DNA from: Bacteroidales bacterium
GTDB taxonomy: Bacteria > Bacteroidota > Bacteroidia > Bacteroidales > VadinHA17
Length of the DNA: 6,456 nt
Assembly: GCA_017882245.1 (NCBI GenBank)
Contig: JADGPV010000043.1
Location: 1 to 6,456, forward strand
Reading direction: 5' to 3'
How positions within the stretch are numbered: the first letter of the stretch is position 1; every line of letters starts with the position of its first letter. The notes beneath the pieces are model-generated. The model was not told the origin of the DNA. It saw only the letters and a program-made list of their open reading frames with translations, and ran no database searches. Of this stretch, positions 1 to 6,456 are shown one piece after another. Position numbers and translations under genes: made by a program.

Positions 1-1
1 A

Positions 2-3000
2 ACCGATTTCGTGAGTTTTGGCACCCTCACAACTGAACGGGGTACATTTGTAACTGATTTGTCGCTCAGGCCTGAAGGAAATGCTACGTTTAATTTCAAA
101 GGTCTGCTCAGAGCAGAAAACGTTGACCTTGCATATGTCACCCGGAACAATGAAATGTTCGGCGGTTTATGGTTGCATGCCAACATTGACGGATCGATGA
201 AGTCTTTCGAACACCTTTCAGCTAACATTAACGGTGTAATTGACAGTGTTGAGATAAACAAATATCTCTACCGTGATGTCTCAGTTGAGGGAAATTATGT
301 TGACAAGATATGGGATGGTGCCATTGCTATAAAGGATCCGAACATTAAAATGGACATCCTGGGAAGGTTTGATCTTGAAAAGAGCATGCCCGAGTTTGAT
401 TTTACTATGAATATTGCATATGCAGACCTCCCTAAACTGAATATAATAAAAAGCGACACTCTTTTTGACGTTTCCGCACTGCTCACTGCTTCATTCAAAG
501 GCAGCAGGTTCGATAATATAGACGGTGATCTGAGATTGCTTAACTCAACCCTTAAGAATTCAAACGGACAAATAAATATTTACGATTTACTGATCAGTTC
601 GGTAATAGATAGCGGCGTTCCGATGCTTAAACTGAAGTCAGACTTTGCCGATGCGGATGTGAGGGGCCCATACTCATTTGATGACATCGCGTATTCTGTT
701 AAATCAATGCTCGCTGGATTGTTCCCGTCTAAATTCCCCAAACCTTTAAAGACCTCATCTGAAAAGTCATCAGCCAGCAATTTTACATTCGATGCGCGGA
801 TAAAAAAGATCGATAAACTAAACGAGTTCCTGGGTAACGGGTTAAGCATCGCGGATGGGAGCCGTCTTACCGGCCGCTTTATGTCTGACCGCTTTGAGAC
901 TGAAGCAGCATTCAGGTCAGGCGCTGTCGGGTTTGCCGGCATAAGGATGGGAAATGTACAGCTTAATGGCTCAATAAGTCGCAATGATGTTGCTCTTACT
1001 GTAAGTGCAGACACGCTCCTCCTTCCAGGCAAATCAGTGATGGGTAACTTCAGAATTGAAGCTAAAGGCGGACATGACACGATTGATCTGGGCATTAAAT
1101 GGGATAATAAGGACGGAGATCGGACTTTGGGTGACATCAGGGCCAAAGGTTTCTTCAGCCTCAATGGCCGGAAAAAGCCTGTTTTGATCATAGGTGTGCT
1201 TCCGGCAGTATTTAATGTCAATCATATGAAGTGGACAATAAGTCCTGCACATATTGTCGTCGACTCGACCAGTATCTCTTTTAATAACCTGCTGCTTAAC
1301 AGCAGAACCAATTTCCTGAGACTTGACGGTAAACTCTCATCCGATCCCCGTGATAAACTGACCCTGAGCTTTGAAGGACTCAATCTCTCCTATCTGAACA
1401 ATCTCCAAAAGAAACCTGAATCCGGTAAAGAAGAGAATCCTGCAGAAATGACCATCGGAGGTACCATGAAGGGTGAGGTCACTGTATCAGACGTTTATGA
1501 CAATATGCTTTTTGAAAGCAACATTAATGTCAGTGATTTCATGGTTAACAGTAATAAGTACGGTCTGGTGACTTTAAGAAGTGAATGGGATCCAAAGCAA
1601 AAAGTGGCAGTAATAAATGCATCCAACAATTTTGCCGGATCGAAGTTCTTTGACATAAAAGGCACTTATGCACCTTCATCCAAGATAGCTGACATTACCG
1701 TTTCCACTTTCCGCATGCCGCTTGACATCCTCAGTCCTTTCATCAAATCATGGGCTTCTGATCTGAAAGGTACTGGCTCGGGCACTGTCGGAATTCACGG
1801 AAAGCTAAGGCAAATCATTCTAAGTGGTTCTATAATGGCTGAAGATGCTTCAATGAAGATCGATTTCCTTCAGACAGCATATAATTTTTCTGACAGTGTC
1901 AGGTTTACTTCAAAAGGAATAGAATTCAGGAATATAAAGATCTTTGATGATAAGAAAAATCAGGGCACAGCTAACGGTATAATTTATCATAATTCGTTCA
2001 AGGATTTCAGGGTAAGCTTCGATTTTAACGTTAATAATATGCTGGTGTTAAATACGAAAGCCAAGGATAACGAATATTTCTATGGTACGGCCTATGCTAC
2101 CGGTTATGCTGGCATCAAGGGAGACGCGCAAAAGATCGTCATTAATATTTCAGCAAAAACAGAAGACAATACAACATTTATTGTTCCTCTGAACTCGTCG
2201 GAAAAGGTTAGTGATTATCCCTATATTATCTTCGTCGACACAAAAAAGGAGGTAGAGATTGCCAGGAAAGAAGAGGACCTCTTTGTGAAAAAGGCGGAAA
2301 ACAGCAATATCGAACTTAATTTTGATCTTGAAGTCACGCCTGCAGCAGAAGTACAGTTGATAATGGATGCCACTTCCGGAGATGTGATCAGGGGTACCGG
2401 GAGAGGTAATCTGAATATCAGCATGAATACTGAAGGCGAGCTGAAGATGGCCGGCGACTATATAATCCAGGACGGCGATTATCTTTTCACACTGGGCAAC
2501 ATAATAAACAAACGCTTTACAGTCCAGGAAGGAGGAACAATATCCTGGAACGGAGCCATTGAGGATGCTACAATCAATATCAAGGCTATATATAAGCTCA
2601 AGGCATCGTTATCTGATATCTATCCAGTGGATCCGAGCCTGAAGGAAAAAATTCCTGTTGAGTGTCAGCTCGGTCTCACAGGGAAGCTGATGAATCCCGT
2701 GGTCAAGTTTGACATATATCTTCCTACCGCTGATGACCGGACCCGGGAATATCTGAATATGGCGATCAATACTGAGGAGGAGCTCAGCTATCAGTTCCTT
2801 TACTTGCTCGTGATGCACAGTTTTTATCCCGACCCTTCATTATATGCTATCAGTTCCGGATCAAGCGTTCAGAACCCCAGCTTCACAGAAAGCCAGGGAA
2901 CTGTTGCAATGAGTGTGACAACCATCGAAATGCTTTCCAATCAGCTCAGCAACTGGCTCTCAAAGATCAGCAACGACTTCGACATAGGTTTTAATTACAG

Positions 3001-3355
3001 GCCGAGAGATAAAATTACTAACCAGGAAGTCCAGGTCGCCCTTTCAACACAGCTGTTGAATGATAAGGTTAGTCTAAACGGTAACGTTGATCTTGCTGGA
3101 AATCAGTCGAGCAATCAGGCAAAAAATTTCAGCGGAGATTTTGACATTGAGGTCAAGATTACTGAGAAGCTGCGCTTTAAGGTGTTCAACCGTTCTAACA
3201 ACAACCTTTTATACCAGACATCATCATCATCAAATACCCAGGGGGTTGGTATTTTCTACAGGCGTGATTTCAACAAGTTCAGGGATCTTTTCATTGTTCC
3301 TGAGAACAGGAAGAAAAAGCCATCCAAAGCCACAGAAAATCCAGCCGGGCAATAA
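2..3355 (+). CDS. tamB: TamB-family translocation/assembly module protein, C-terminal part (5' end outside window)
   Basis: This is a TamB (DUF490, AsmA-like) envelope protein, which in characterised bacteria spans the periplasm as a long hydrophobic beta groove and helps outer-membrane protein assembly and phospholipid transfer. The frame is open to the left edge (codons begin at base 2), so the GTG at 11 is not the true start. About 1,117 residues are visible, while Bacteroidota members are usually near 1,500 or more, so the N-terminal anchor is missing. Numbering from the GTG, the body is repetitive alternating-polarity beta strand, interrupted by Lys/Ser-rich linkers near 237-262 and 466-484. 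The conserved C-terminal domain runs from about 740 to 1,090. It includes GDYIIQDGDYLFTLG (from 815), INKRF, GGTISWNG and NPVVKFDIYLP (near 895). The end has short barrel-like strands, GVGIFYRRDF, and a basic tail. No frameshift is seen. The family call is firm; the detailed transport role is inferred. Confidence 0.9.
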   Translation, partial: TDFVSFGTLTTERGTFVTDLSLRPEGNATFNFKGLLRAENVDLAYVTRNNEMFGGLWLHANIDGSMKSFEHLSANINGVIDSVEINKYLYRDVSVEGNYVDKIWDGAIAIKDPNIKMDILGRFDLEKSMPEFDFTMNIAYADLPKLNIIKSDTLFDVSALLTASFKGSRFDNIDGDLRLLNSTLKNSNGQINIYDLLISSVIDSGVPMLKLKSDFADADVRGPYSFDDIAYSVKSMLAGLFPSKFPKPLKTSSEKSSASNFTFDARIKKIDKLNEFLGNGLSIADGSRLTGRFMSDRFETEAAFRSGAVGFAGIRMGNVQLNGSISRNDVALTVSADTLLLPGKSVMGNFRIEAKGGHDTIDLGIKWDNKDGDRTLGDIRAKGFFSLNGRKKPVLIIGVLPAVFNVNHMKWTISPAHIVVDSTSISFNNLLLNSRTNFLRLDGKLSSDPRDKLTLSFEGLNLSYLNNLQKKPESGKEENPAEMTIGGTMKGEVTVSDVYDNMLFESNINVSDFMVNSNKYGLVTLRSEWDPKQKVAVINASNNFAGSKFFDIKGTYAPSSKIADITVSTFRMPLDILSPFIKSWASDLKGTGSGTVGIHGKLRQIILSGSIMAEDASMKIDFLQTAYNFSDSVRFTSKGIEFRNIKIFDDKKNQGTANGIIYHNSFKDFRVSFDFNVNNMLVLNTKAKDNEYFYGTAYATGYAGIKGDAQKIVINISAKTEDNTTFIVPLNSSEKVSDYPYIIFVDTKKEVEIARKEEDLFVKKAENSNIELNFDLEVTPAAEVQLIMDATSGDVIRGTGRGNLNISMNTEGELKMAGDYIIQDGDYLFTLGNIINKRFTVQEGGTISWNGAIEDATINIKAIYKLKASLSDIYPVDPSLKEKIPVECQLGLTGKLMNPVVKFDIYLPTADDRTREYLNMAINTEEELSYQFLYLLVMHSFYPDPSLYAISSGSSVQNPSFTESQGTVAMSVTTIEMLSNQLSNWLSKISNDFDIGFNYRPRDKITNQEVQVALSTQLLNDKVSLNGNVDLAGNQSSNQAKNFSGDFDIEVKITEKLRFKVFNRSNNNLLYQTSSSSNTQGVGIFYRRDFNKFRDLFIVPENRKKKPSKATENPAGQ

Positions 3356-3494
3356 CATTTCAACAACCGGTCTATTTTTTCCACCGTCGGGATAATTAGC
3401 GGACGGAATGGCCGTTTTTTTCATATATTCGCGGCGAACTACCCTGCGGGTAAACACTGTAACAAGTCAAACATTCAACATAATTAATAAGGAA
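3356..3494. other. tamB-exbB intergenic region
   Basis: This 139-base gap lies between the tamB stop and the chosen exbB start. The first part carries two T-runs (3375-3380 and 3415-3421), each preceded by a short GC-rich inverted repeat. The part nearest exbB is AT-rich. I looked for the Bacteroidota promoter pattern (TTG, then TAnnTTTG about 20 bases later) and did not find a convincing match, so no promoter is called. It must nevertheless hold the exbB promoter if the terminator described here is real. Confidence 0.7.
3401..3421 (+). terminator. probable weak rho-independent terminator after tamB
   Basis: ACGG at 3403-3406 pairs with CCGT at 3412-3415 around the loop AATGG. Two G-T wobbles (3401-3402 with 3416-3417) could extend the stem. 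It runs directly into seven T residues at 3415-3421. A competing arm, CCGTC at 3384-3388, could instead pair with GACGG at 3402-3406. The stem is short, so partial readthrough into exbB is possible. The placement about 45 bases after the tamB stop fits a terminator. Confidence 0.45.
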
Positions 3495-4175
3495 ATGATA
3501 TTAGCGAACATTTTATTGCAAGGTACGGTAGCAACAGGAGCCGAAAAGGAAATGTCAATGTCATTGGCTGATCTATATTTTGCCGGTGGATGGGTTATGC
3601 ATGTAATAAGCGTTCTCTCACTGGCTGCGTTGTATATATTTGTTGAGAGGTTTCTGGTGATAAGGAAAGCCACAAAGGCTGACATTAACTTCATGAACCG
3701 TATCAAAGACTACATGTATGAAGGAAAAGTTGACGCTGCCCTGCAGCTATGCAGATCAACCAACACTCCTCATGCCAGAATGGTTGAGAAAGGCATCACC
3801 CGCCTCGGGAGACCGCTTGGAGATGTCTCAACAGCAATTGAGAACGTAGGGAAAATGGAAATTTATAAACTGGAGAAAAGCTTTCCTACTCTTGCAACTA
3901 TAGCAGGGGCTGCGCCGCTGCTTGGTTTCTTCGGAACGGTTATCGGTATGGTACAAGCGTTCTATGAGATGTCTCAGGCGGGCAACAGCCTTGATATCAG
4001 CACTTTAAGTGGCGGTATATATGTTGCACTGCTTACTACAGTATGGGGACTGATAGTTAGTATCCTGAGTTACTTTGCATATAACTACCTTGTAGTAAAG
4101 GTTGAAAATGTGGTATTCCGGCTGCAGGCTACATCTGAAGAATTCATGGATATACTGAATGAACCTGTAAAGTAA
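3495..4175 (+). CDS. exbB: MotA/TolQ/ExbB proton channel family protein
   Basis: This is the multi-spanning inner-membrane subunit of a Ton/Tol-type motor. It forms the oligomeric proton channel around ExbD and energises TonB. The chosen ATG at 3495 gives 226 residues, normal for the family, and keeps the leader MILANILLQ typical of Bacteroidota ExbB. The open frame reaches back to 3408, but that extension crosses the likely terminator and looks non-coding. ATG 3552 is a second option. AAGG lies only 2-3 bases before ATG 3495, so Shine-Dalgarno support is poor. Membrane segments are near residues 33-53, 131-157 and 172-200, with a cytoplasmic loop at about 57-128. Pore motif GFFGTVIGM carries Thr148, and ALLTTVWGL carries Thr181/182, matching the E. 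coli ExbB pore threonines. Val177 stands where E. coli has Glu176. The protein ends MDILNEPVK. exbD follows after 6 bases, so the two are probably cotranscribed. Confidence 0.92.
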   Translation: MILANILLQGTVATGAEKEMSMSLADLYFAGGWVMHVISVLSLAALYIFVERFLVIRKATKADINFMNRIKDYMYEGKVDAALQLCRSTNTPHARMVEKGITRLGRPLGDVSTAIENVGKMEIYKLEKSFPTLATIAGAAPLLGFFGTVIGMVQAFYEMSQAGNSLDISTLSGGIYVALLTTVWGLIVSILSYFAYNYLVVKVENVVFRLQATSEEFMDILNEPVK

Positions 4176-4181
4176 AGGTCG

Positions 4182-4574
4182 ATGGCAATAACTAATAGAA
4201 ATAAGGTAGGCGTCAACTTCAGCAATGCGGGAATGTCGGATATAGTTTTCCTGCTTCTGTTGTTCTTTATGCTTACCTCAACTCTTGTACAACCGACCGC
4301 ACTCAAAGTGCTGCTTCCCAAAGGAACAACACAATCGAACGCCCGGCCGATGACTACTGTTTCAATAACAAAAGATCATCAATATTATATTGAAGATCAA
4401 CCAATTAATCTCGAGAACCTAGAAGCTGCCCTCCAGGCCAAGGTGGGTTCAAATCCGGAAATATATATTTCGGTGCATGCTGACAGGAGCGTTCCGCTTG
4501 AGTACGTGGTCAACATAATGAACATTGCGGCAAAGAACCAATATAAGCTGATACTTGCCACAACACCAAAATAA
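4182..4574 (+). CDS. exbD: Biopolymer transporter ExbD/TolR family protein
   Basis: ExbD/TolR is the single-pass subunit sitting inside the ExbB ring. Its membrane aspartate is thought to be protonated in turn with motor movement. The 130-residue length is normal. A short basic cytoplasmic N-terminus precedes the family signature MSDIVFLLLLFFMLTSTL. Asp20, at the start of the helix (about 20-38), matches the essential Asp25 of E. coli ExbD. The periplasmic part starts near KVLLPKGT and has the usual ISVHADRSVPLEYVVNIM segment of the ExbD fold. The ATG is 6 bases after the exbB stop, and AAAGG at 4174-4178 overlapping that stop can act as its ribosome binding site, suggesting translational coupling. 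tonB begins at or just after its stop. The family call is firm; whether it serves only the downstream TonB is inferred from position. Confidence 0.93.
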   Translation: MAITNRNKVGVNFSNAGMSDIVFLLLLFFMLTSTLVQPTALKVLLPKGTTQSNARPMTTVSITKDHQYYIEDQPINLENLEAALQAKVGSNPEIYISVHADRSVPLEYVVNIMNIAAKNQYKLILATTPK

Positions 4575-4576
4575 AC

Positions 4577-4590
4577 AGGAAACATCCCTG
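4577..4590 (+). promoter_or_regulatory. possible ribosome binding site and CTG start for tonB
   Basis: AGGA at 4577-4580 is followed by a 7-base spacer and an in-frame CTG at 4588-4590, just after the exbD stop at 4572-4574. This is better spaced than any site I see before the alternative TTG 4555 or ATG 4612. It would give the protein start (M)TKEKKQG, the short basic cytoplasmic segment expected before the membrane helix. This supports the CTG start but does not prove it. Confidence 0.4.
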
Positions 4591-5415
4591 ACAAAAGAAA
4601 AGAAGCAGGGGATGGCAGTGAGTGTGATCGTGCATTTGCTGTTTGCAATATTCCTTGTATTTATGTCATTCAAAGTCAAGCCGACAATGCCTGTGGAAGT
4701 TGAGGAAGGCCTGCTTGTGAATTTCGGATTTGATGAAACCGGAGAGGGACTGTTTGAGCCTGCTCCTGCCGCCGAAGCTTTACCTTCTGCACCTGCATCG
4801 GAAAAAGCAGAAGAGAATGATGCCATTCTCACCCAGGATTTTGAAGAAGCACCTGTTGTAAAGAAGACTGAACCTACCGCTGAAGAACTGAAAAGAAGGG
4901 AAGAGGTTGCAGCAGAGCGAAAGCGGATACAAGAGGAAAATGCCGAGAGACTCAGACGTGAAGAGGAACAGCGCAGACTGAACCAGATAAATGACCGCAC
5001 CCGCAATGCATTTGGCAATGCTGGCAATGTTGGGGAATCAGGTACGAGCGAAGGTATAGCCGGCGGTGAAGGAAACCAGGGGGTGGAGACAGGCACAGTC
5101 GGTGTTCGTAATTACGGACCCGGCGGGGGAACCGGGAACGGAACAATCTCCTACAGACTTGGAGACAGAAAATTTCAATCCCTTCCTGTTCCAAAATACG
5201 ATTACCAGGGTGAAGGTATCGTAGTAGTAGAGATATCCGTTGACAGAAACGGAAACGTCACCGAAGCTCGTGCCGGAGCCAGGGGATCGACCACACAGGA
5301 TGAATATTTCCTCAGGGAAGCCCGCAATGCTGCAATGAAGGCAAAATTCGACAGTAGCTCTGATGCACCCCTCCTGCAGAAAGGATTCATTTACTATAAT
5401 TTCAAGCTGAGGTGA
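4588..5415 (+). CDS. tonB: Energy transducer TonB with TolA-like charged linker
   Basis: TonB is anchored in the inner membrane and reaches through the periplasm to pass ExbB-ExbD energy to outer-membrane TonB-dependent receptors. The start is uncertain: an in-frame TGA at 4549-4551 limits it to TTG 4555 (286 aa), CTG 4588 (275 aa, used here) or ATG 4612 (267 aa, which would remove the basic cytoplasmic segment). Using TTG numbering, KEKKQG at 14-19 precedes a membrane helix at about 20-41. That helix contains the Ser23-xxx-His27 motif matching the SxxxH motif of E. coli TonB. Next are VNFGFDETGEG (55-65), a Pro/Ala-rich stretch (69-81), a charged Glu/Arg helix (about 108-148) and a Gly/Asn-rich stretch (152-198). 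The TonB C-terminal domain is at about 203-286, with GIVVVEISVDRNGNV and the closing IYYNFKLR. Spacing indicates an operon with exbB-exbD. A TolA-like role is an alternative. Confidence 0.88.
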   Translation: MTKEKKQGMAVSVIVHLLFAIFLVFMSFKVKPTMPVEVEEGLLVNFGFDETGEGLFEPAPAAEALPSAPASEKAEENDAILTQDFEEAPVVKKTEPTAEELKRREEVAAERKRIQEENAERLRREEEQRRLNQINDRTRNAFGNAGNVGESGTSEGIAGGEGNQGVETGTVGVRNYGPGGGTGNGTISYRLGDRKFQSLPVPKYDYQGEGIVVVEISVDRNGNVTEARAGARGSTTQDEYFLREARNAAMKAKFDSSSDAPLLQKGFIYYNFKLR

Positions 5416-5430
5416 CCTGCCGGGTCGATT

Positions 5431-6204
5431 TCAGAACAATCCGATCAGATAATCCCATGCACCGGTAAGCTTAATGGCTGATGCCATTATTGATACAAGA
5501 AGGATGATGCGCACTACTTTAGGGCCCCAGCTGACTGCGACCTTTGAGGCGAGCCATGCTCCTGCCCCCTGCCCCACGGCAAGAATTATTCCGTACAGGT
5601 AATTCACCTGCCCGCTTAAGATAAACACTACCAGCGCAACGATGGTCAGTGCTGCCACTATTACCACCTTAAGAGCATTGGCTTTTGTCAGGCCCAGGCC
5701 TGCTCCCAGAACCAGCGCCGCCAGAAGAAAAAAACCTACTCCAGCCTGGATAAAGCCACCATATATTCCTATAAAGAAGAAGATTACTGAGACCCACCAC
5801 TTTCTCCTGTTACTCAATACCGGAACGTGTTCACTTACCCATTTTTCAGGTTTATAGAGGATAACAAAGAACATGAAAATGAGAAGACCGCCTATCAGCA
5901 TCTCCATTATGTGCTCATTGATCCTGACTGCCACCAGTGAGCCCAGGAATGATCCGGCGACGGCAGGAGTAACCATCCACAGGCTTTCCCTGACATTGTA
6001 CAGTTTCTGTTTTTTGAAGCTCCAGCTGCTTACCGCACTCTGAACTAAAACGCCTATCCGGTTAGTGCCATTGGCAATGTTGGCCGGCAAGCCCAGGAAC
6101 ATCAGCAGAGGCAGCGTGATCAGTGAACCGCTTCCGGCAAGGGTATTGACAAAGCCTGCAAAGAGACCTGCTGCAATGATAGCCAGATACATATACCATT
6201 CCAT
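5431..6204 (-). CDS. TauE/SafE (sulfite exporter) family permease
   Basis: This is a polytopic inner-membrane protein of the TauE/SafE (DUF81) family, whose members move sulfite, sulfoacetate, sulfolactate or other small organic anions. The substrate here cannot be told from sequence. The length of 257 residues is normal for the family. About eight hydrophobic segments can be seen, and the protein has the expected two-half layout. The first half carries GFVNTLAGSGSLITLP at 17-32, and the second has the related GGFIQAGVGFFLLAAL at 149-164. A charged loop (KPEKWVSEHV, then SNRRKW) lies between them. The start ATG at 6202-6204 gives MEWYMYLAII, so Met5 is an alternative. No clear ribosome binding site precedes it. 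It lies 48 bases downstream of glyA on the same strand and may be cotranscribed with it. Its stop converges on tonB with 15 bases between. No sulfur-metabolism gene is visible nearby. Confidence 0.9.
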   Translation of the reverse strand: MEWYMYLAIIAAGLFAGFVNTLAGSGSLITLPLLMFLGLPANIANGTNRIGVLVQSAVSSWSFKKQKLYNVRESLWMVTPAVAGSFLGSLVAVRINEHIMEMLIGGLLIFMFFVILYKPEKWVSEHVPVLSNRRKWWVSVIFFFIGIYGGFIQAGVGFFLLAALVLGAGLGLTKANALKVVIVAALTIVALVVFILSGQVNYLYGIILAVGQGAGAWLASKVAVSWGPKVVRIILLVSIMASAIKLTGAWDYLIGLF

Positions 6205-6252
6205 CAGAAGCCGCTTTTATACTTTTAGAATTTCCTTAACTGGTTATGATTT
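6205..6252. other. glyA-permease intergenic spacer
   Basis: These 48 bases separate the glyA stop from the permease start on the - strand. The spacer is AT-rich. I see no hairpin with a T-run on the - strand and no clear TTG/TAnnTTTG promoter, so readthrough from glyA into the permease gene is plausible. Confidence 0.5.
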
Positions 6253-6456
6253 CTACATCATGAACAGCGGGTAGTCTTTCATCATTTTCCTTACCCGCTC
6301 TCCTACAGATGAGATTACGGTCTCATTTTCAATTTCAGCGATCACCTCATCAATGAGGTTCACAATGCTGACCATATCATTTTCTTTCAGACCGCGTGTC
6401 GTTACTGCCGGAGTACCAACCCTGATGCCTGAAGTCAGGAAGGGTGAACGCGTATC
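6253..6456 (-). CDS. glyA: Serine hydroxymethyltransferase, C-terminal 67 residues (cut by window edge)
   Basis: GlyA is the cytoplasmic PLP enzyme that interconverts serine and glycine with tetrahydrofolate, supplying methylene-tetrahydrofolate for one-carbon metabolism. I translated the reverse complement from the window edge: 67 codons and a TAG stop (6253-6255). The fragment begins DTRSPFLTSGIRVGTPAVTT and continues RGLKE, the strongly conserved C-terminal signature of the enzyme. The Arg in SGIR corresponds to the Arg that binds the substrate carboxylate in E. coli GlyA (Arg363). The remainder is a helical tail ending KDYPLFMM. Full-length enzymes are about 415-430 residues, so roughly 85% of the gene, including the PLP lysine, lies beyond the right edge. 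The identification is firm despite the short length. Confidence 0.93.
   Translation of the reverse strand, partial: DTRSPFLTSGIRVGTPAVTTRGLKENDMVSIVNLIDEVIAEIENETVISSVGERVRKMMKDYPLFMM

Noticed and set aside
580..1221. A 213-codon open frame on the - strand inside tamB
   Set aside because: It lies wholly antisense to the well-supported tamB frame, has a low-complexity Ser/Pro/Leu composition, and shows no recognisable domain.
3220..3231. Short tandem TCA repeat as a possible phase-variation tract
   Set aside because: It has only about four trinucleotide units, in frame within tamB. Changes would add or remove Ser residues without a frameshift.
3344..3380. A second terminator candidate, GCCGG (3344-3348) with CCGGT (3367-3371) before TTTTTT
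   Set aside because: The five-base stem includes a G-T pair, the loop is long, and it overlaps the tamB stop. The hairpin at 3401-3421 is more convincing.
3087..3395. A + strand 102-codon frame overlapping the tamB 3' end, with a run of His codons
   Set aside because: The His run is only the frame-shifted reading of the tandem TCA repeat near 3220-3231 that encodes Ser in TamB. There is no domain or ribosome binding site.
3408..3494. A 29-residue N-terminal extension of ExbB
   Set aside because: It would begin inside the likely terminator hairpin, has the poorly conserved look of translated non-coding DNA, and would make the protein longer than the family norm.
4449..5096. A 215-codon open frame on the - strand across exbD and tonB
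   Set aside because: Its Ser-rich composition is the mirror of the Glu/Arg/Gly-rich tonB linker. It is antisense to two clear genes and has no family resemblance.
6065..6274. A + strand 69-codon frame opposite the permease start
   Set aside because: It is antisense to the permease gene, runs through the intergenic spacer into the glyA end, and has no recognisable features.

Overview
The window looks like ordinary chromosomal DNA from a member of the Bacteroidota, probably a Bacteroidales-type or environmental relative. Three things suggest this: a very large TamB whose C-terminal hallmark segments fit the Bacteroidota form, an exbB-exbD-tonB cassette with the short 'LLQ' leader and 'LNEP' tail usual for that phylum, and weak or badly spaced Shine-Dalgarno sites. 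Genus and species cannot be read from it. I see no mobile element, CRISPR array, tRNA, rRNA, phage gene or sign of recent transfer.

Layout. Bases 1-3355 (+) hold the C-terminal part of a tamB gene whose 5' end lies upstream of the window. A 139-base non-coding gap follows (3356-3494) with a likely weak intrinsic terminator. Next comes a tight three-gene unit on the + strand: exbB (3495-4175), exbD (4182-4574) and tonB (about 4588-5415). Facing it on the - strand, with only 15 bases between the stop codons, is a TauE/SafE-family permease (5431-6204). Upstream of that on the - strand is the C-terminal end of glyA, serine hydroxymethyltransferase (6253-6456), cut by the window edge.

How the genes work together. 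ExbB and ExbD form the proton-driven inner-membrane motor, and TonB carries its energy across the periplasm. TamB is an envelope-spanning protein linked to outer-membrane biogenesis and lipid transfer. So the + strand half is an envelope block, and whether TamB and the motor cooperate is an open inference. The - strand half is unrelated: one-carbon metabolism (GlyA) and a small-anion permease of unknown substrate.

Most notable points: tonB has no ATG ahead of its cytoplasmic segment and probably starts at CTG or TTG. Its periplasmic linker is a charged TolA-like helix plus a glycine-rich stretch rather than a proline-rich rod. ExbB has Val where the E. coli protein has a conserved pore-helix Glu. 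No convincing undescribed system was found.
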